Origin: Pomphorhynchus laevis
Lineage: Eukaryota; Acanthocephala; Palaeacanthocephala; Echinorhynchida; Pomphorhynchidae
Assembly (NCBI GenBank): GCA_012934845.2
Contig: WNNJ02002347.1
Coordinates: 62,001-126,000, forward strand
Direction: 5' to 3'
Length of the DNA stretch: 64,000 bases
The notes below the pieces were generated by a model. That model was not told the DNA's origin. It saw only the letters and a program-made list of their open reading frames with translations, and searched no databases. This document shows positions 1 to 10,267 of the stretch, piece after piece (the stretch's first letter is position 1; the number at the start of each line of letters is the position of its first letter). The position numbers were made by a program, and so were the translations under genes.

Positions 1-2276
1 CACAAGGCATCAAGAGTCTCTCTGTCAAAGATCAATGATCGATTTTGTAATCGTTTCATCTGATCTGAAACGTTATGTTTTAGACACTCGTGTAAAGAGA
101 GGAGCTGATCTGCCAACCGATCACTACCTTGTAGTTAGTAAACTTCGATGACCGATTGGATGCTAATAAGCCTGGTAAACGCAAACGTTGTGTGAGGGCG
201 TCTTGAAAGAGTTTAGCAGATGTTTCTGCCATAGAACGTTTTTCTGGCTACATCCAGAAGGACATTTCTCGGTTGCCAGAAAAGGTGAAGAGCATTGATC
301 ATGAGTGGGATTTTTTCAGATCCTCGCTTGCCAAAGCAACTGTTAAAAGATGTGACTTAAAGGCATTAGGTGCTTGTCGCGGAGGAAATACACGAAGCTG
401 GCTTATAAGGCCACTTTGTCAGATAAATCAGTGGAAGATGTAGACAAGTACCGAAGAGCAAAGAGAGCTTCAGCTCGAGCAGTTACTGAATCGAATAAGG
501 CGGCTTGGGAGAAGTGTGGAGAGCACTTAGTACTTGATTATAGTTCAGCTTCAAAGATGTTCTGAAGGACGATCAGGAACGTTCGTGCTTAAAAGCATAA
601 AACTCCTCAAACTGTCTGTGACAAGACAAGATCTATGCTGACTGACATTGAAGAAATTCTTGGTTGTTGGAAAGAGCATTTTAGGAGTATCCTAAATCCG
701 ATTTATATGCCTTCTCTTGTAAAAGTAGAGCGTTTAGAACTAACAAAAGAGCTTATCTCTTTGGAAGAGATCATTGATGTTGTTAAAAACTTCGCAACGG
801 CAAGTCGTCTGAAGTAGACGAGATTCGACCTGAAGCGGTAAAGGCTCTCGACGTTGTTGGCATGAATTGGCTAACACGGAGTTTCAACGTTTCGTTTAAG
901 TCGGACAAGGTTCCAAATGAGTGGCGAACTGGGGTGTTGGTATCGATCTTTAAGTATGGTGACCGAACGGTATGTTCCAATTATCTAAGCATCACTCTTC
1001 TTAGCCAAACTGGTAAGCTATTTGCTAGAATTCTTGAGTTAAGGATACGGCCAGTAGTTGAGGGACAGTTACAAGTGGAACAATGCAAATTTTGTCCAGA
1101 TCGTGGAACTACGGATCAGCTCTTTACACTCTCAACTATCCTTGAATGGTCTTGGGAGTTCGCTCAACCGGTCTACATGTGTTTTGTAGATTTTGAGAAG
1201 ACTTTCGACTAAGTTTCGCGAGAGAGATTGTGGGAGGTACTAGGGGGTATGGAGTGCCACACTATCTTCGGGTAGCTGTTTTTTTCTCTGTATGAACAAA
1301 GTATGAGTTGTGTTCGTGCTCTAGGTAGGAAGTCTAAATCATTTTCAGTAGGCGTGGGGCCACGTCAGGGTAGTATTTTGTCTCTACTTTTGTTCCTTGT
1401 TTACATATACAAAATTTTAAGGCGGGCTGCTCTAACGGATGTCGGTCTTCAGTTCGGTGTCATCAGGATACCATATCTGCCTTTTGCAGATGACGTTGTG
1501 TTGTTGGCTTCTTGTCCTGAGGATTTACAATGCCTACTAGATCGATTCACGTTGGAATGCCAAGCGGCAGGGATGTTGGTTAGTACCTCTAAAACTGTCT
1601 ATATATGTTCGTCTCAGATTCAGATGCCTATGTCAATCCGGATTGGGGAAAATGTTCTTCCTGGTGCAGAGGATTTCAAGTATCTTAGGGTATTGTTCTC
1701 AAGGGACGGCAGGAACATCAAGGAGATTGCGAAGCGGATTTGTGCATCTAACGCAGCAATGCGTTCTTTGCACAAGTCAGTCGTGGTGAAGCGAGAGTTG
1801 AGTCTTTGGGCGAAGCTTTTGGTTTATTACGTAATATTCGTTCCTATCCTAACCTATGGTCATAAACTTTGGGTTATGACCGAACGGATAATATCTTGGA
1901 TACAAACGACCGAAATTAGGTTCCTTCGCGTTGTGCCCGGTCTTAACCTTAGAGATAAAGTTAGGAATTCGGTCATCCGGGATGGACTCGGAGTAAAGTC
2001 GCTGCTTCTCCACATTAAAGAAAGTCAGCTGAGGTGGCTAGGACACATCCTGGGGATGTCTAGGGATCGCCTTCCTCGGAGGGTTTTCTAGGCTGGATTC
2101 TCTGGATAGAGACCTCAAGGTAGACATCGGTATAGGTGGAGAGATCCAATCTCGAAATTGTCCGACTAACGTTTTGCTTTATCTGAGAGAGAATTCTGGT
2201 CAAGTGCCCAGGATAGCGATGCCTGGAGTAGTTTGGTTCGTGTACTCCCTCCACGACCCGACACCCGGACCAGTGG
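1..2276 (+). mobile_element. Decayed RTE-like LINE, cut by the window edge
   Basis: Plus-strand non-LTR retrotransposon relic. From about 230 to 820 it carries pre-RT linker pieces, then RT from about 862 to 2091, and it ends near 2276 with a proline/arginine-rich tail (LPPRPD) just before a stop. The arrangement and the end motif LLLHIKESQLRWLGHIL recall RTE-type LINEs common in animals; the clade name is from memory and could be a neighbouring clade. The endonuclease would lie left of the window. Several frame changes and in-frame stops show it is dead. No poly(A) tail is visible; a 15-bp inverted repeat follows directly. Confidence 0.75.
862..2091 (+). pseudogene. RTE-like reverse transcriptase, broken
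   Basis: Two open stretches in the same lineage: 862-1212 has the RT fingers and palm start (LLSQTGKLFARILE, YMCFVDFEKTFD), and 1303-2091 has GVGPRQGSILS, the catalytic motif PFADDVVLLAS (around 1486) and the thumb/C-terminal region. Between them the conserved position after FEKTFD is a TAA stop (about 1210), and the reading continues as an RERLWEVL-like stretch before a frame change near 1250. The catalytic aspartates are still present, so decay is moderate. The protein would copy its own RNA at a nicked target; here it cannot be made whole. Confidence 0.75.
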
Positions 2277-2319
2277 TTGACAAGAAAAAACTTTTATATT
2301 ATTTGTTTTTTCTTGTCAA
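2277..2319. repeat. 15-bp-arm inverted repeat at LINE/NUMT junction
   Basis: Arms 2277-2291 and 2305-2319 are perfect complements around a 13-nt loop. It sits between the RTE-like 3' end and the mitochondrial insert, and belongs to a set of similar snap-back palindromes at junctions across the window. Confidence 0.7.
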
Positions 2320-2373
2320 GAAATTGTTGTTGCTGAAATTATATTATATAGTTATATTACACACAGGTCACAA

Positions 2374-3000
2374 TATTGGTCCCACTGACCCCTTTTGTAA
2401 TACAAGAAGCCTTTAAAAGGCTTCTTCGAATCTCACTAATCGCCACAACAAAGTAATACCTAGCTTCCGAAGTCTTTTCGTCTTTTTCCTCTTTAAAGCA
2501 TTTTCACTTTAAAGTAATTTCTTCTCTCATTACAAACACCCCCATTCAAATATTATCCCCTTCATTCCTGATTGCAATAAACAACTATTATGCTACCTTA
2601 GAATAGTCAACTTACAACAGCCTTCAAAGTCTCAGCGGGCAAGGGCTACTATATATGAATATAGAAATGCTTTTAATAAACATTTATTAAATGGCCCCAT
2701 TTAAATGTAACGTCTACCTCTTTGCACTTTTATAATATAAATGATCATGGGCAGATTAACTCATTAAAAATATTATTCCAATAACGCGGGTTTGCTTTAA
2801 ATAAATCCTATATCCTCTCAATTTGTAATAACAGTAAGACACTTTAAAGCATTTTCATTCTACATTTAACAATAAAATCCCCCAAAGAGACTTACCCCTC
2901 ACACTCGGCCAACCTATACCCTAACCGATATAATCTAATTATTGTAGGCCCTAATCCCCACATTTTTGCAGGACTAGGTACTAATATCTTAGGGTTTAAG
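2374..3000 (-). pseudogene. rrnL: Mitochondrial 16S rRNA (rrnL) fragment in NUMT
   Basis: Read on the minus strand, the block contains hallmarks of the large-subunit peptidyl-transferase region: CTGCCCGCTGAGAC, then CTATTCTAAGGTAGCATAA followed by a GGAATGAA-like stretch, then AAAGACGAAAAGAC and TTTGTTGTGGCGA. These are in the order of animal mitochondrial 16S rRNA. The 3' part (2374-2565) is present a second time at 3730-3921. The 5' limit near 3000 is estimated. Confidence 0.8.
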
Positions 3001-3340
3001 GTACCTGGATTTTCAATAAATTCCTGCCCACTTATACAAAAAGTAATCCAACCGCTTTGTTATCTTTTTTAAGTTCAAGCTCACTAATAACTACTCCCTC
3101 TACACGTCAATTGCTAACTCTTCCCTCAGTTTAGCTACAATAAAACTCTTGAGTCCATTGACATAAATATAAGACCCAATCTCTCCATAATTATCAACCA
3201 GCAAGTATCCCTGGCAATTAAAAATTGCCTGTACCCTAATACTACCTATCAGTCGCCGGTATCAACTGATAATAAAGTGAAACTAAATGTGAGCTTATCA
3301 ACGCCATGTACAACACCCACTGCGGCTTGATCATATAAGC
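3000..3340. other. Unassigned middle of the NUMT
   Basis: Lies between the rRNA and cytochrome b fragments and belongs to the same 1356-bp unit. No convincing protein or tRNA was recognised by eye; it may be the 5' part of the rRNA, tRNAs or non-coding mitochondrial DNA. Confidence 0.35.
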
Positions 3341-3651
3341 GTTATGGGAAGGACCCACATCATCTCTTGTTTTTGGTGGTAATAGTTGTAGTGGTAATTC
3401 ATCTGATTAAACACTATCGTAAGGAGAGATCCAACCCCTTGGCGGTTGGAGGAATCCAGGGTTATTTGTTGTTAAAAATATTCTGGGTCTTGTACATTAA
3501 AGATGTTCTGGGTCTCTTGTACTCCTTGACAAATTGGGTAGTGGTACTAGTGTCTCCGCATAGCTTGATGGATGCGGTGACACCGTCCCACATTAAGCCA
3601 GAGTGGTACTTCTTGTCTATTTTATTCTGCGTGCAGTTCTATTTGAGTTAA
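3340..3651 (+). pseudogene. cob: Mitochondrial cytochrome b fragment in NUMT
   Basis: The reading frame 3367-3651 contains VIHLIKHYRKERSNPL, which lines up with the cytochrome b segment around the second quinol-site helix ending (FLHETGSNNPL in many animals), then KDVLGL and VTPSHIKPEWYFL, the near-invariant PP/PSHI.PEWYFL motif. The coding strand is rich in T and G. The frame ends shortly after PEWYFL, so only a middle segment is present. Cytochrome b is the core subunit of respiratory complex III; here it is a nuclear fossil copy without function. Confidence 0.75.
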
Positions 3652-3729
3652 GGGTGTCGTGTTGATATTTTTATCAGTATTGATTATATTGGGGTTTGGG
3701 TGTAGAGGAGGTGTTTTGTGTATTATTAT

Positions 3730-3921
3730 TATTGGTCCCACTGACCCCTTTTGTAATACAAGAAGCCTTTAAAAGGCTTCTTCGAATCTCACTAATCGCC
3801 ACAACAAAGTAATACCTAGCTTCCGAAGTCTTTTCGTCTTTTTCCTCTTTAAAGCATTTTCACTTTAAAGTAATTTCTTCTCTCATTACAAACACCCCCA
3901 TTCAAATATTATCCCCTTCAT
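3730..3921. repeat. Right copy of 192-bp NUMT terminal repeat
   Basis: Identical by eye to 2374-2565. It is the same piece of minus-strand 16S rRNA sequence and makes the NUMT look like a linearised circle with overlap. Confidence 0.85.
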
Positions 3922-3978
3922 ATGAAGGGGATAATATTATCCCCCTCAAATGAAGCTTTTTTTTAAGCTTCATTTGAG
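3905..3978. repeat. Two adjacent perfect palindromes at the NUMT end
   Basis: 3905-3938 is a perfect 34-bp palindrome whose centre (3921/3922) coincides with the last base of the mitochondrial repeat. 3945-3978 is a second hairpin with 14-bp arms and a T-only loop of six bases. Together they look like snap-back synthesis at the join between the NUMT and the next element. Confidence 0.8.
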
Positions 3979-4012
3979 CTTAAAAAAAGTTTGAGATAAA
4001 ATAACATACAAA

Positions 4013-4092
4013 GAACGATTATAGAAGAACGATTATAGAAGAACGATTATAGAAGAACGATTATAGAAGAACGATTATAGAAGAACGATTAT
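4013..4092 (+). repeat. 14-bp tandem array upstream of RLE-element ORF
   Basis: About 5.7 copies of the unit GAACGATTATAGAA, ending 68 bp before the ATG. Probably part of the element's 5' untranslated region, where subrepeats often carry promoter activity; that role is inference. Confidence 0.85.
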
Positions 4093-4160
4093 TATTATTA
4101 AAATTTATAACTGTTCTAGCAAATTACAGTGCAATTCAATTCTGTTCTTAAACAAAACAA

Positions 4161-7100
4161 ATGCCAAAGGGCAAGCCTGCGACAACTCTGAAATGCTGTT
4201 CATGCAACGGCCCGAATGCTAAATGTAAAGGATGTCGATGTGCTAAGCAGAATATCCTATGCTTGAATTGCTCAGCTGTGAATTGTTCCAATCGTGAAGT
4301 AAATTGCTCCGCAACAGCTTCCAATAATATTGCTATATCCATATTGAGTAAACCGAATTCAGATTGTGAAAACTCTGATCATCGGCATTGTCCTCTTAAC
4401 AACCATATAAATATAAATTACACAATGAATACTCGTCAAGAGTCCGATGTATTGTCTATACAGGATATATTCTCGATCGTCATACAATGGAAACCTAACT
4501 TATTTCGACTTCCAAAATGTTCAGAGTCCAAACAATTTATATCAGAACTTGCACGCATATTCAGGGATTCTCTCACTAATTCGGAAACTTTTACTAAGTA
4601 CATCATCTTTGGACATCTTATTCTTCAACGTAATTCTCGTCAATCTCCCAAATCATTGAAATCAACTTTATCCCGACGATTGGACATGTGGTTCAATAAT
4701 GACTATGCTGGATTATACGCTGAAGCCTCGGCCCTTCAAAATATGAAAGCCTTAAAAATTCAACCTTCGAAGTCAAGAGATTGGCGCAAAAAATTCGTCT
4801 CATTGGTTGAAAGCTCTCGACTGAACACAGCAATGCATCTTCTAGACAACGATTCTTATGATGGCGTTCCTTTGCAACCAGAGGATGTGATTGGTTCTAA
4901 AACTGTTCGGGAATTATTACTCGACAAGCACCCTGTACCGAGCCCATTAGTTCCTCATGCTGTTAACTGGTCTTTCCCAATCACAGTTCCAAATTTTCAC
5001 CCTGTGATTTTTGATTCAATCGATAGTGAATTGATAATTCGTATGGCTAAACGTGTTAAAGGTGGAGCAGGTCCCTCCGGCATTGATGCACAGTCATGGC
5101 TACAGATGTTAACTAAGTTTGGTCACGAATCTGCTGAATTGACTAAAGTTTTGTCAACGTTCGCAAAATCTTTAGCTACTGAGCTTATGCCTACTAATGT
5201 TATAAATGTATTGGCTTCAAGCAGATTAATAGCCTTATCCAAAAAATCGGGAATAAGGCCTATTGGTATTGGCGACGTTAGTAGGAGAATAATGTCGAAA
5301 GCCATTCTTTCTATAATTTCCAATGATATTCAAGAAGTGTGCGGACGGTTGCAAATGTGCGCTGGTCAACGAGCTGGAGTGGAGTGCGTCACGCACGCAG
5401 TTCGCGAATGCCTGTTAAAAGATCCTGATGCAGTTCTTCTCACTGTTGATGCAGATAATGCATTTAACAGAATAAATCGAAAGGCAGCTCTCGCTAATAT
5501 ATCACGCATTTGTCCCTCTATGTCTACTATACTACACAATTTTTACGATAACCCTTCAAATTTTTCAACTGGTGATAGTTTCATCAAATCCCAAGAGGGA
5601 TTTACGCAAGGTGATGTACTTGCTATGCCAGCTTTTGCCGTAGCAACCCTGCCATTATTGTTGAACATTACTGAGGAGTTTCCTAACATCAACCAATTCT
5701 GGTACGCGGATGATGGCAATTTAATCGGCGAACCTGTGCAAATTTACAAGGCTTTCAAATTCTTGTGTGACTACGGCCGTGCTTTCGGATTTCATGTCAA
5801 CAGCAACAAATGCGTTCTACTAACTAGTCCCGAAAATGCAGATAGTACCCGCAAACTTTTTAATGAAACGGGAATCGACATTGTTGTCGATGGCACGTTA
5901 GTACTCGGTGCTCCTATTGGAACAGATGATTATATAAATAAAACTACGGAACAAAAGATCTCTAATTATTGCTCATTAGTAAATCGTCTTGCTGACGTGG
6001 GTATTCTTGATTTGCAGATAAGCTATACTAGTATGACCAGATCGCTTCAGCATAAATGGATTCACTTGCAAAGAACCACAAACTGTTCAATTGGTAGTTT
6101 CGATTATCTCTATGACACCATTCAGAAGCGTTTTGATAAGCTTTTTAATTTGAAATTGCCTGACGACGATTATTTATGGCCGTTATTTTCCCTTCCGATA
6201 AGACTAGGTGGTCTAGGAATTGCTGACCCACGTTTTACTGCGATAGAAGAGTTTAAAAGCTCAAAAGATATATGCACTCCTTATTTAAATGGCTTATACG
6301 GTGTGGACTTAAGGACTGAACAATCCAAACGCATTGCCCTTATAGGCACTTCAAAGATTGATATTCAAAAGTCATTGCTTAGAGATCGAGTAGCTAATGT
6401 TGGTGACAATTTGTTACGTATTATGGAACATCTACAAGTCAAAGGTGCCTCGTCATGGCTCTCCACATATCCTACGAGTGATCGTTGGACTCGAGTTAGC
6501 AATGTAGAATTTCGTGACGCACTTGCAGCTCGATATCATAGACTACCACTAGACGCGCCCTCTCATTGCCCCTGCGGTGAACATAATTCTCTGGCTCACT
6601 CACTTACCTGTCCCACCGGAGGTCATCCATCGATAAGACATAATTCAATTCGTGATATATTTTCTAAAACCTTGACAGAAATATGTGATAATGTGCAAAA
6701 AGAGCCAACACTACTGCCAGTAAATTCTAGTATTCATTTCGAGCGCATATCTACATCTCGCGCTCATGATGCACGTTTGGATATCGCCTGCTGTGGTTTT
6801 TATGGAAGTCGTTCGGAGCGAACTTTATTTGATACTTGCGTTTTTAACGTTTTCGCTCCGTCCAACCTTTCGAAATCCGCTGGGGCTGCTTTTACATATC
6901 ACGAAACACGTAAATTCGCTAAGTATCAAGAGAGAGTAACTGCCATAGAGAGGGCGAATTTCGCACCTATCGTGTTATCATGTTTCGGTGGAGCAGTAAA
7001 ATCATCTGCACAATTAATTCAGAGAATTGCACAGAAGATGGCAATAAAAAACAATCATTCCTACTCAGAAGAATTGACAAAATTACGGTCAAAGATTGGA

Positions 7101-7181
7101 ATTCAGTTGGCTCGTTCAATTTCGATGTGTATTCGCGGTCCTCGTTCTGCTCGACATCGACCTGCAAACTCAATGAACTAA
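4161..7181 (+). CDS. Intact RT plus restriction-like endonuclease polyprotein (non-LTR element)
   Basis: A single unbroken 1006-codon ORF starting at an ATG. Residues 12-44 form a cysteine-rich CXC-type zinc-binding region (CCSCNGPNAKCKGCRCAK). RT spans roughly 290-620: GGAGPSGIDAQSW near 300, motif A DADNAFNRI with D430, TQGD near 481, and the catalytic WYADD (D517, D518). A C-x-C...H...C knuckle (C803, C805, H813, C817) precedes a PD-(D/E)XK-like nuclease with D874 (ARLDI) and D891 (ERTLFDTCVFN). No apurinic-type endonuclease is present. The protein would nick target DNA and prime reverse transcription from it. The family is one I recall from corals, sponges and other marine invertebrates; the clade name is uncertain. 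All catalytic motifs look intact, so the element may be young. Confidence 0.85.
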   Translation: MPKGKPATTLKCCSCNGPNAKCKGCRCAKQNILCLNCSAVNCSNREVNCSATASNNIAISILSKPNSDCENSDHRHCPLNNHININYTMNTRQESDVLSIQDIFSIVIQWKPNLFRLPKCSESKQFISELARIFRDSLTNSETFTKYIIFGHLILQRNSRQSPKSLKSTLSRRLDMWFNNDYAGLYAEASALQNMKALKIQPSKSRDWRKKFVSLVESSRLNTAMHLLDNDSYDGVPLQPEDVIGSKTVRELLLDKHPVPSPLVPHAVNWSFPITVPNFHPVIFDSIDSELIIRMAKRVKGGAGPSGIDAQSWLQMLTKFGHESAELTKVLSTFAKSLATELMPTNVINVLASSRLIALSKKSGIRPIGIGDVSRRIMSKAILSIISNDIQEVCGRLQMCAGQRAGVECVTHAVRECLLKDPDAVLLTVDADNAFNRINRKAALANISRICPSMSTILHNFYDNPSNFSTGDSFIKSQEGFTQGDVLAMPAFAVATLPLLLNITEEFPNINQFWYADDGNLIGEPVQIYKAFKFLCDYGRAFGFHVNSNKCVLLTSPENADSTRKLFNETGIDIVVDGTLVLGAPIGTDDYINKTTEQKISNYCSLVNRLADVGILDLQISYTSMTRSLQHKWIHLQRTTNCSIGSFDYLYDTIQKRFDKLFNLKLPDDDYLWPLFSLPIRLGGLGIADPRFTAIEEFKSSKDICTPYLNGLYGVDLRTEQSKRIALIGTSKIDIQKSLLRDRVANVGDNLLRIMEHLQVKGASSWLSTYPTSDRWTRVSNVEFRDALAARYHRLPLDAPSHCPCGEHNSLAHSLTCPTGGHPSIRHNSIRDIFSKTLTEICDNVQKEPTLLPVNSSIHFERISTSRAHDARLDIACCGFYGSRSERTLFDTCVFNVFAPSNLSKSAGAAFTYHETRKFAKYQERVTAIERANFAPIVLSCFGGAVKSSAQLIQRIAQKMAIKNNHSYSEELTKLRSKIGIQLARSISMCIRGPRSARHRPANSMN

Positions 7182-7327
7182 AATTTATAGTATAACTATA
7201 TTTTTTTTTTCAAAAAAAATCAATTATTAAAAAAAAATTATGTAGACAACGTTACGAGCATAGCTCACAGTTGCTGACAAATCGATAGTCAAAATAAAAG
7301 AAAAAGAGAAAATCAAAAACAAATCAG
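7182..7327. other. Tail-to-tail 3' ends of two LINEs
   Basis: Contains A- and T-runs (7201-7240) after the RLE ORF and the 3' untranslated end of the minus-strand CR1-like element. The exact boundary was not found; no clear target-site duplication is visible. Confidence 0.4.
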
Positions 7328-10267
7328 TTAACAATTTAAAATAATCTGTCGTTTAAAGAGCTCACGAGTTCCCGCATTTACAATATCATCGCTTAAACGA
7401 TTCCATGAATTTATTATTCGTTGTCCAAATTGAATCGTCCTAGAATGTACTATTCGTTGGCGACTAAGATAAAACGAGTGACCTCGCAAAGCTCGAGTTG
7501 ATCGAATGTTGAAGAGCCCACGCAACACATGGTGTTCATTGTGAAATACCTCCCATACAAGACACAGATCCCGCGAGTCACGAATATCACATAATGACTG
7601 CATATTTAAAGACCGAAGACGGTCCTCGTAAGGAAGTTCTCTCAAAGAATGTACTAATTTTGTTGCCCTACGTAGCACCTTCTCAAGTCGATTAATCTCA
7701 TCTCTGGTTCGAGGGTATGAACATTGAGAAGCATATAACAAATGACTTAGTACAAAAGCGTTTGCAAGAACTCTAAAAGAACGTGGACTCACATAGCTGA
7801 ATGATCGGCGAAGGAAACCAACCATACGCATGGCCTTCGAACAAATGTACTCAGTGTTTTGGCGAGTGGAGAAATCATCCGTTATCAATACGCCAAGATC
7901 TTTATAGCTCGAAACCAATTTAATCACTCGATCCCCGAGATGATATATCGGCACTGGAACAATATTACGTGATCGAATGTGCATGCAAGTGCACTTCGAG
8001 GCATTAACAGACAGACCATTAGAACGTGCCCACTTAAGAACCGTGTCAATATCTGATTGAAGAATGTTACGATCATAATTCGACTTGATGGCTCTCCAAA
8101 TTTTTAAATCGTCAGCAAATAATAATGAATGCGAACTTATTACACTGGGTAGATCGTTGATGAAAATACAAAACAGCAAAGGACCCAATACAGACCCTTG
8201 CGGGACACCGGCATTAACTGGATAATGCTCGGAAAGGGTACCGTTAATGGCGACCTGGTATGTGCGACCAGAAAGAAAGTTGCATATCCAACGAATGATA
8301 ATTGGATTGATTTTTAATGCACTTATCTTCATAATCAACTTGTCATGGGGTACATGATCAAATGCTTTGGAGAAGTCAAAAAATATGACATCGACAGCAT
8401 ACCCCTCATCCACTATGGAACCCCAACTCTCCTGTGCCAATAAAAGGTTGGTTACTGTGGAACAGTTTTTACGGAATCCGTGCTGATTAGTAGAAAGTAA
8501 CCTGTATGATTCTAGGTAGCTACTGATTATCCGATAAAGTAATCTCTCTAATACACGACACGATACAGAGGTTAAACTAACCGGTCGGTAGTTATCTACA
8601 CATGATCGATCACCTTTCTTATGAAGCGGCTTAATGATAGAGCGTTTCCATGCATTCGGGACTATACCGTAATATAATGATGCTATAAATATCCTATATA
8701 AAGGCGCAGCAATGACATCATGAAGATTCTTCAGGTATATTGAGGGAAGTAAATCTGGGCAAATCGAGCCCGACGGTTTCAGTCGTTTAAACTCTTTCAT
8801 AACATCTTGAACTGTGAACAAGTGAAGAATATCAAAAATTGACGGATTAATACGAGTAATTTCTATACAAGGAGAAGTAGTAGCTGATACGAGAAATTTA
8901 CGACCAAATGCATTAGCAATATCGAAATGATCTACTAGAATGCGTCCATTGTTTCCAATGATAGAGCTAGAAGATCGAACATTACTTTTAAAATTTGCAT
9001 ATTTAAATAATATGTTAGGATTGTTGGCTGACTTTCCTATCAGTACTTGTTCAAATTGCCGCTTTTTAAGTCTCTTGAGATATGTGAAATGATTCCGACA
9101 CTTTTTAAATGACCTATAATCAGTTTCTCCATTCCTATACCTTACGAATTTTTGCTTCTTGGATCTCAATGCATCTTGAAGCTCCTTATCAAACCAAGGA
9201 TTTGTGCGTGCACGGGCAGTTGCTACCTTACGAGGTGAGAAACGTAGAAGGAGCGATATCATTAGAGTTTCAAATTGTTGCCAAGATGATTCAACTCCAA
9301 AAATCAATGGATCATACCAATTTGTACCGAGAAGGGATTGACGTACTAAACTGTAATTGGTTTTGAAACATTGTACTGACATACATGAAGACTCAGGTTG
9401 TGACAATATATTAGATAAGTTTGTATTAAAGCGAATAACAGAATGATCAGAGCTGCCTAAGGGATCCAAATATGTTATACCGGTGATCAAATATTTATCG
9501 GAAGTAAGACAAATATCAAGCAAAGATTGATGGTCTCCAGAGGAACGAGTAAACATTGAGACATGTTGCGTTAGATTAAGAAAATTGATAGTATCAAGGA
9601 ATGCTGATGAATAATTATTGTTATTTAAGCATATGTAGTTAGTCCAGTCTATAGAAGGCATATTTAGATCACCCACTACTACCACATTACTACGGGATCC
9701 AAACTTTAATAATGTATCAACTATGGAACAAACATCCGTTCTTGGACTACGATATATAAGACCAATAGTAACTAACACATGACCGGACAGTAATATATTG
9801 CCCCATAGTGTTTCTGTACCACCTTCAGACTTGGCACTTAAGGTCATAAACGCTACACTATTATGTAAATATAAAATTACCCCACCTCCTCTCTTTCCGG
9901 TCCTATCGACACGATAAGAAGAATAATTAGCTATTTCAATCTCGTGATCAGATATATCGGAGTTAAGCCAGCTTTCTGTTATTGCTATTAACAAGGGCTG
10001 GGAATATTGAATACGTTGCTTCAATTCGTGAATTTTATTAAGAAGACTGCGTGCGTTAGTATACAAGATCACAGAACTATAGCCTATTGAAGCACATGTG
10101 TTATTTCCCTTACTGTTAGCACTATTGGATTTCGCCAGAGCAGACCACAATGGTGATTGATAATAAACAATGTCATCTAAGTAATCACATGCATTTGTAA
10201 TGGGTATGTTGGATAAGCTAGAAGCGACGAGAGGAGCTAAATCTAATCCACAAACAGCGGAGTCCAA
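7328..10267 (-). CDS. CR1-like ORF2: apurinic-type endonuclease and reverse transcriptase
   Basis: 979-codon open frame. Endonuclease from about residue 65: TNARSLLNKIHELK, AITESWLNSD (catalytic Glu near 95), RGGGVILYL, VVGDLNMPSIDW (near 198) and GSSDHSVIRF (near 270). RT follows: WKRSIIKPLHKKGD, NYRPVSLTSVSCRVLER, QHGFRKNCST, motif A FFDFSKAFDHVP, GVPQGSVLGPLLF, and LLFADDLKIW with the DD at 719-720. The C-terminus (RGHSFYL...INSWNRLSDDIV) is typical of CR1 proteins. The frame opens with TTG, not ATG, inside the end of ORF1 and in the -1 frame relative to it, so translation probably depends on ORF1. It nicks target DNA and copies the element RNA at the break. Confidence 0.9.
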   Translation of the reverse strand: MDSAVCGLDLAPLVASSLSNIPITNACDYLDDIVYYQSPLWSALAKSNSANSKGNNTCASIGYSSVILYTNARSLLNKIHELKQRIQYSQPLLIAITESWLNSDISDHEIEIANYSSYRVDRTGKRGGGVILYLHNSVAFMTLSAKSEGGTETLWGNILLSGHVLVTIGLIYRSPRTDVCSIVDTLLKFGSRSNVVVVGDLNMPSIDWTNYICLNNNNYSSAFLDTINFLNLTQHVSMFTRSSGDHQSLLDICLTSDKYLITGITYLDPLGSSDHSVIRFNTNLSNILSQPESSCMSVQCFKTNYSLVRQSLLGTNWYDPLIFGVESSWQQFETLMISLLLRFSPRKVATARARTNPWFDKELQDALRSKKQKFVRYRNGETDYRSFKKCRNHFTYLKRLKKRQFEQVLIGKSANNPNILFKYANFKSNVRSSSSIIGNNGRILVDHFDIANAFGRKFLVSATTSPCIEITRINPSIFDILHLFTVQDVMKEFKRLKPSGSICPDLLPSIYLKNLHDVIAAPLYRIFIASLYYGIVPNAWKRSIIKPLHKKGDRSCVDNYRPVSLTSVSCRVLERLLYRIISSYLESYRLLSTNQHGFRKNCSTVTNLLLAQESWGSIVDEGYAVDVIFFDFSKAFDHVPHDKLIMKISALKINPIIIRWICNFLSGRTYQVAINGTLSEHYPVNAGVPQGSVLGPLLFCIFINDLPSVISSHSLLFADDLKIWRAIKSNYDRNILQSDIDTVLKWARSNGLSVNASKCTCMHIRSRNIVPVPIYHLGDRVIKLVSSYKDLGVLITDDFSTRQNTEYICSKAMRMVGFLRRSFSYVSPRSFRVLANAFVLSHLLYASQCSYPRTRDEINRLEKVLRRATKLVHSLRELPYEDRLRSLNMQSLCDIRDSRDLCLVWEVFHNEHHVLRGLFNIRSTRALRGHSFYLSRQRIVHSRTIQFGQRIINSWNRLSDDIVNAGTRELFKRQIILNC

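Larger units (their letters stand above)
2374..3938. other. Nuclear insertion of mitochondrial DNA (NUMT)
   Basis: A block with 16S rRNA similarity on the minus strand (2374 to about 3000) and a cytochrome b fragment on the plus strand (about 3340-3651). The segment 2374-2565 is repeated exactly at 3730-3921, so the insert is a 1356-bp unit with 192 bp of terminal redundancy. Both copies are identical, suggesting a young event or a strictly circular or concatemeric source. The right end is followed by a 17-bp reverse-complement copy of itself (3922-3938). The flanks are LINEs, so this is nuclear DNA rather than an organelle contig. The middle (about 3000-3340) was not assigned to a mitochondrial gene. 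Confidence 0.75.

Noticed and set aside
2374-3921. Long terminal repeats of an LTR element
   Set aside because: The 192-bp repeats are 16S rRNA sequence and the interior is mitochondrial; no LTR-type ends or pol.
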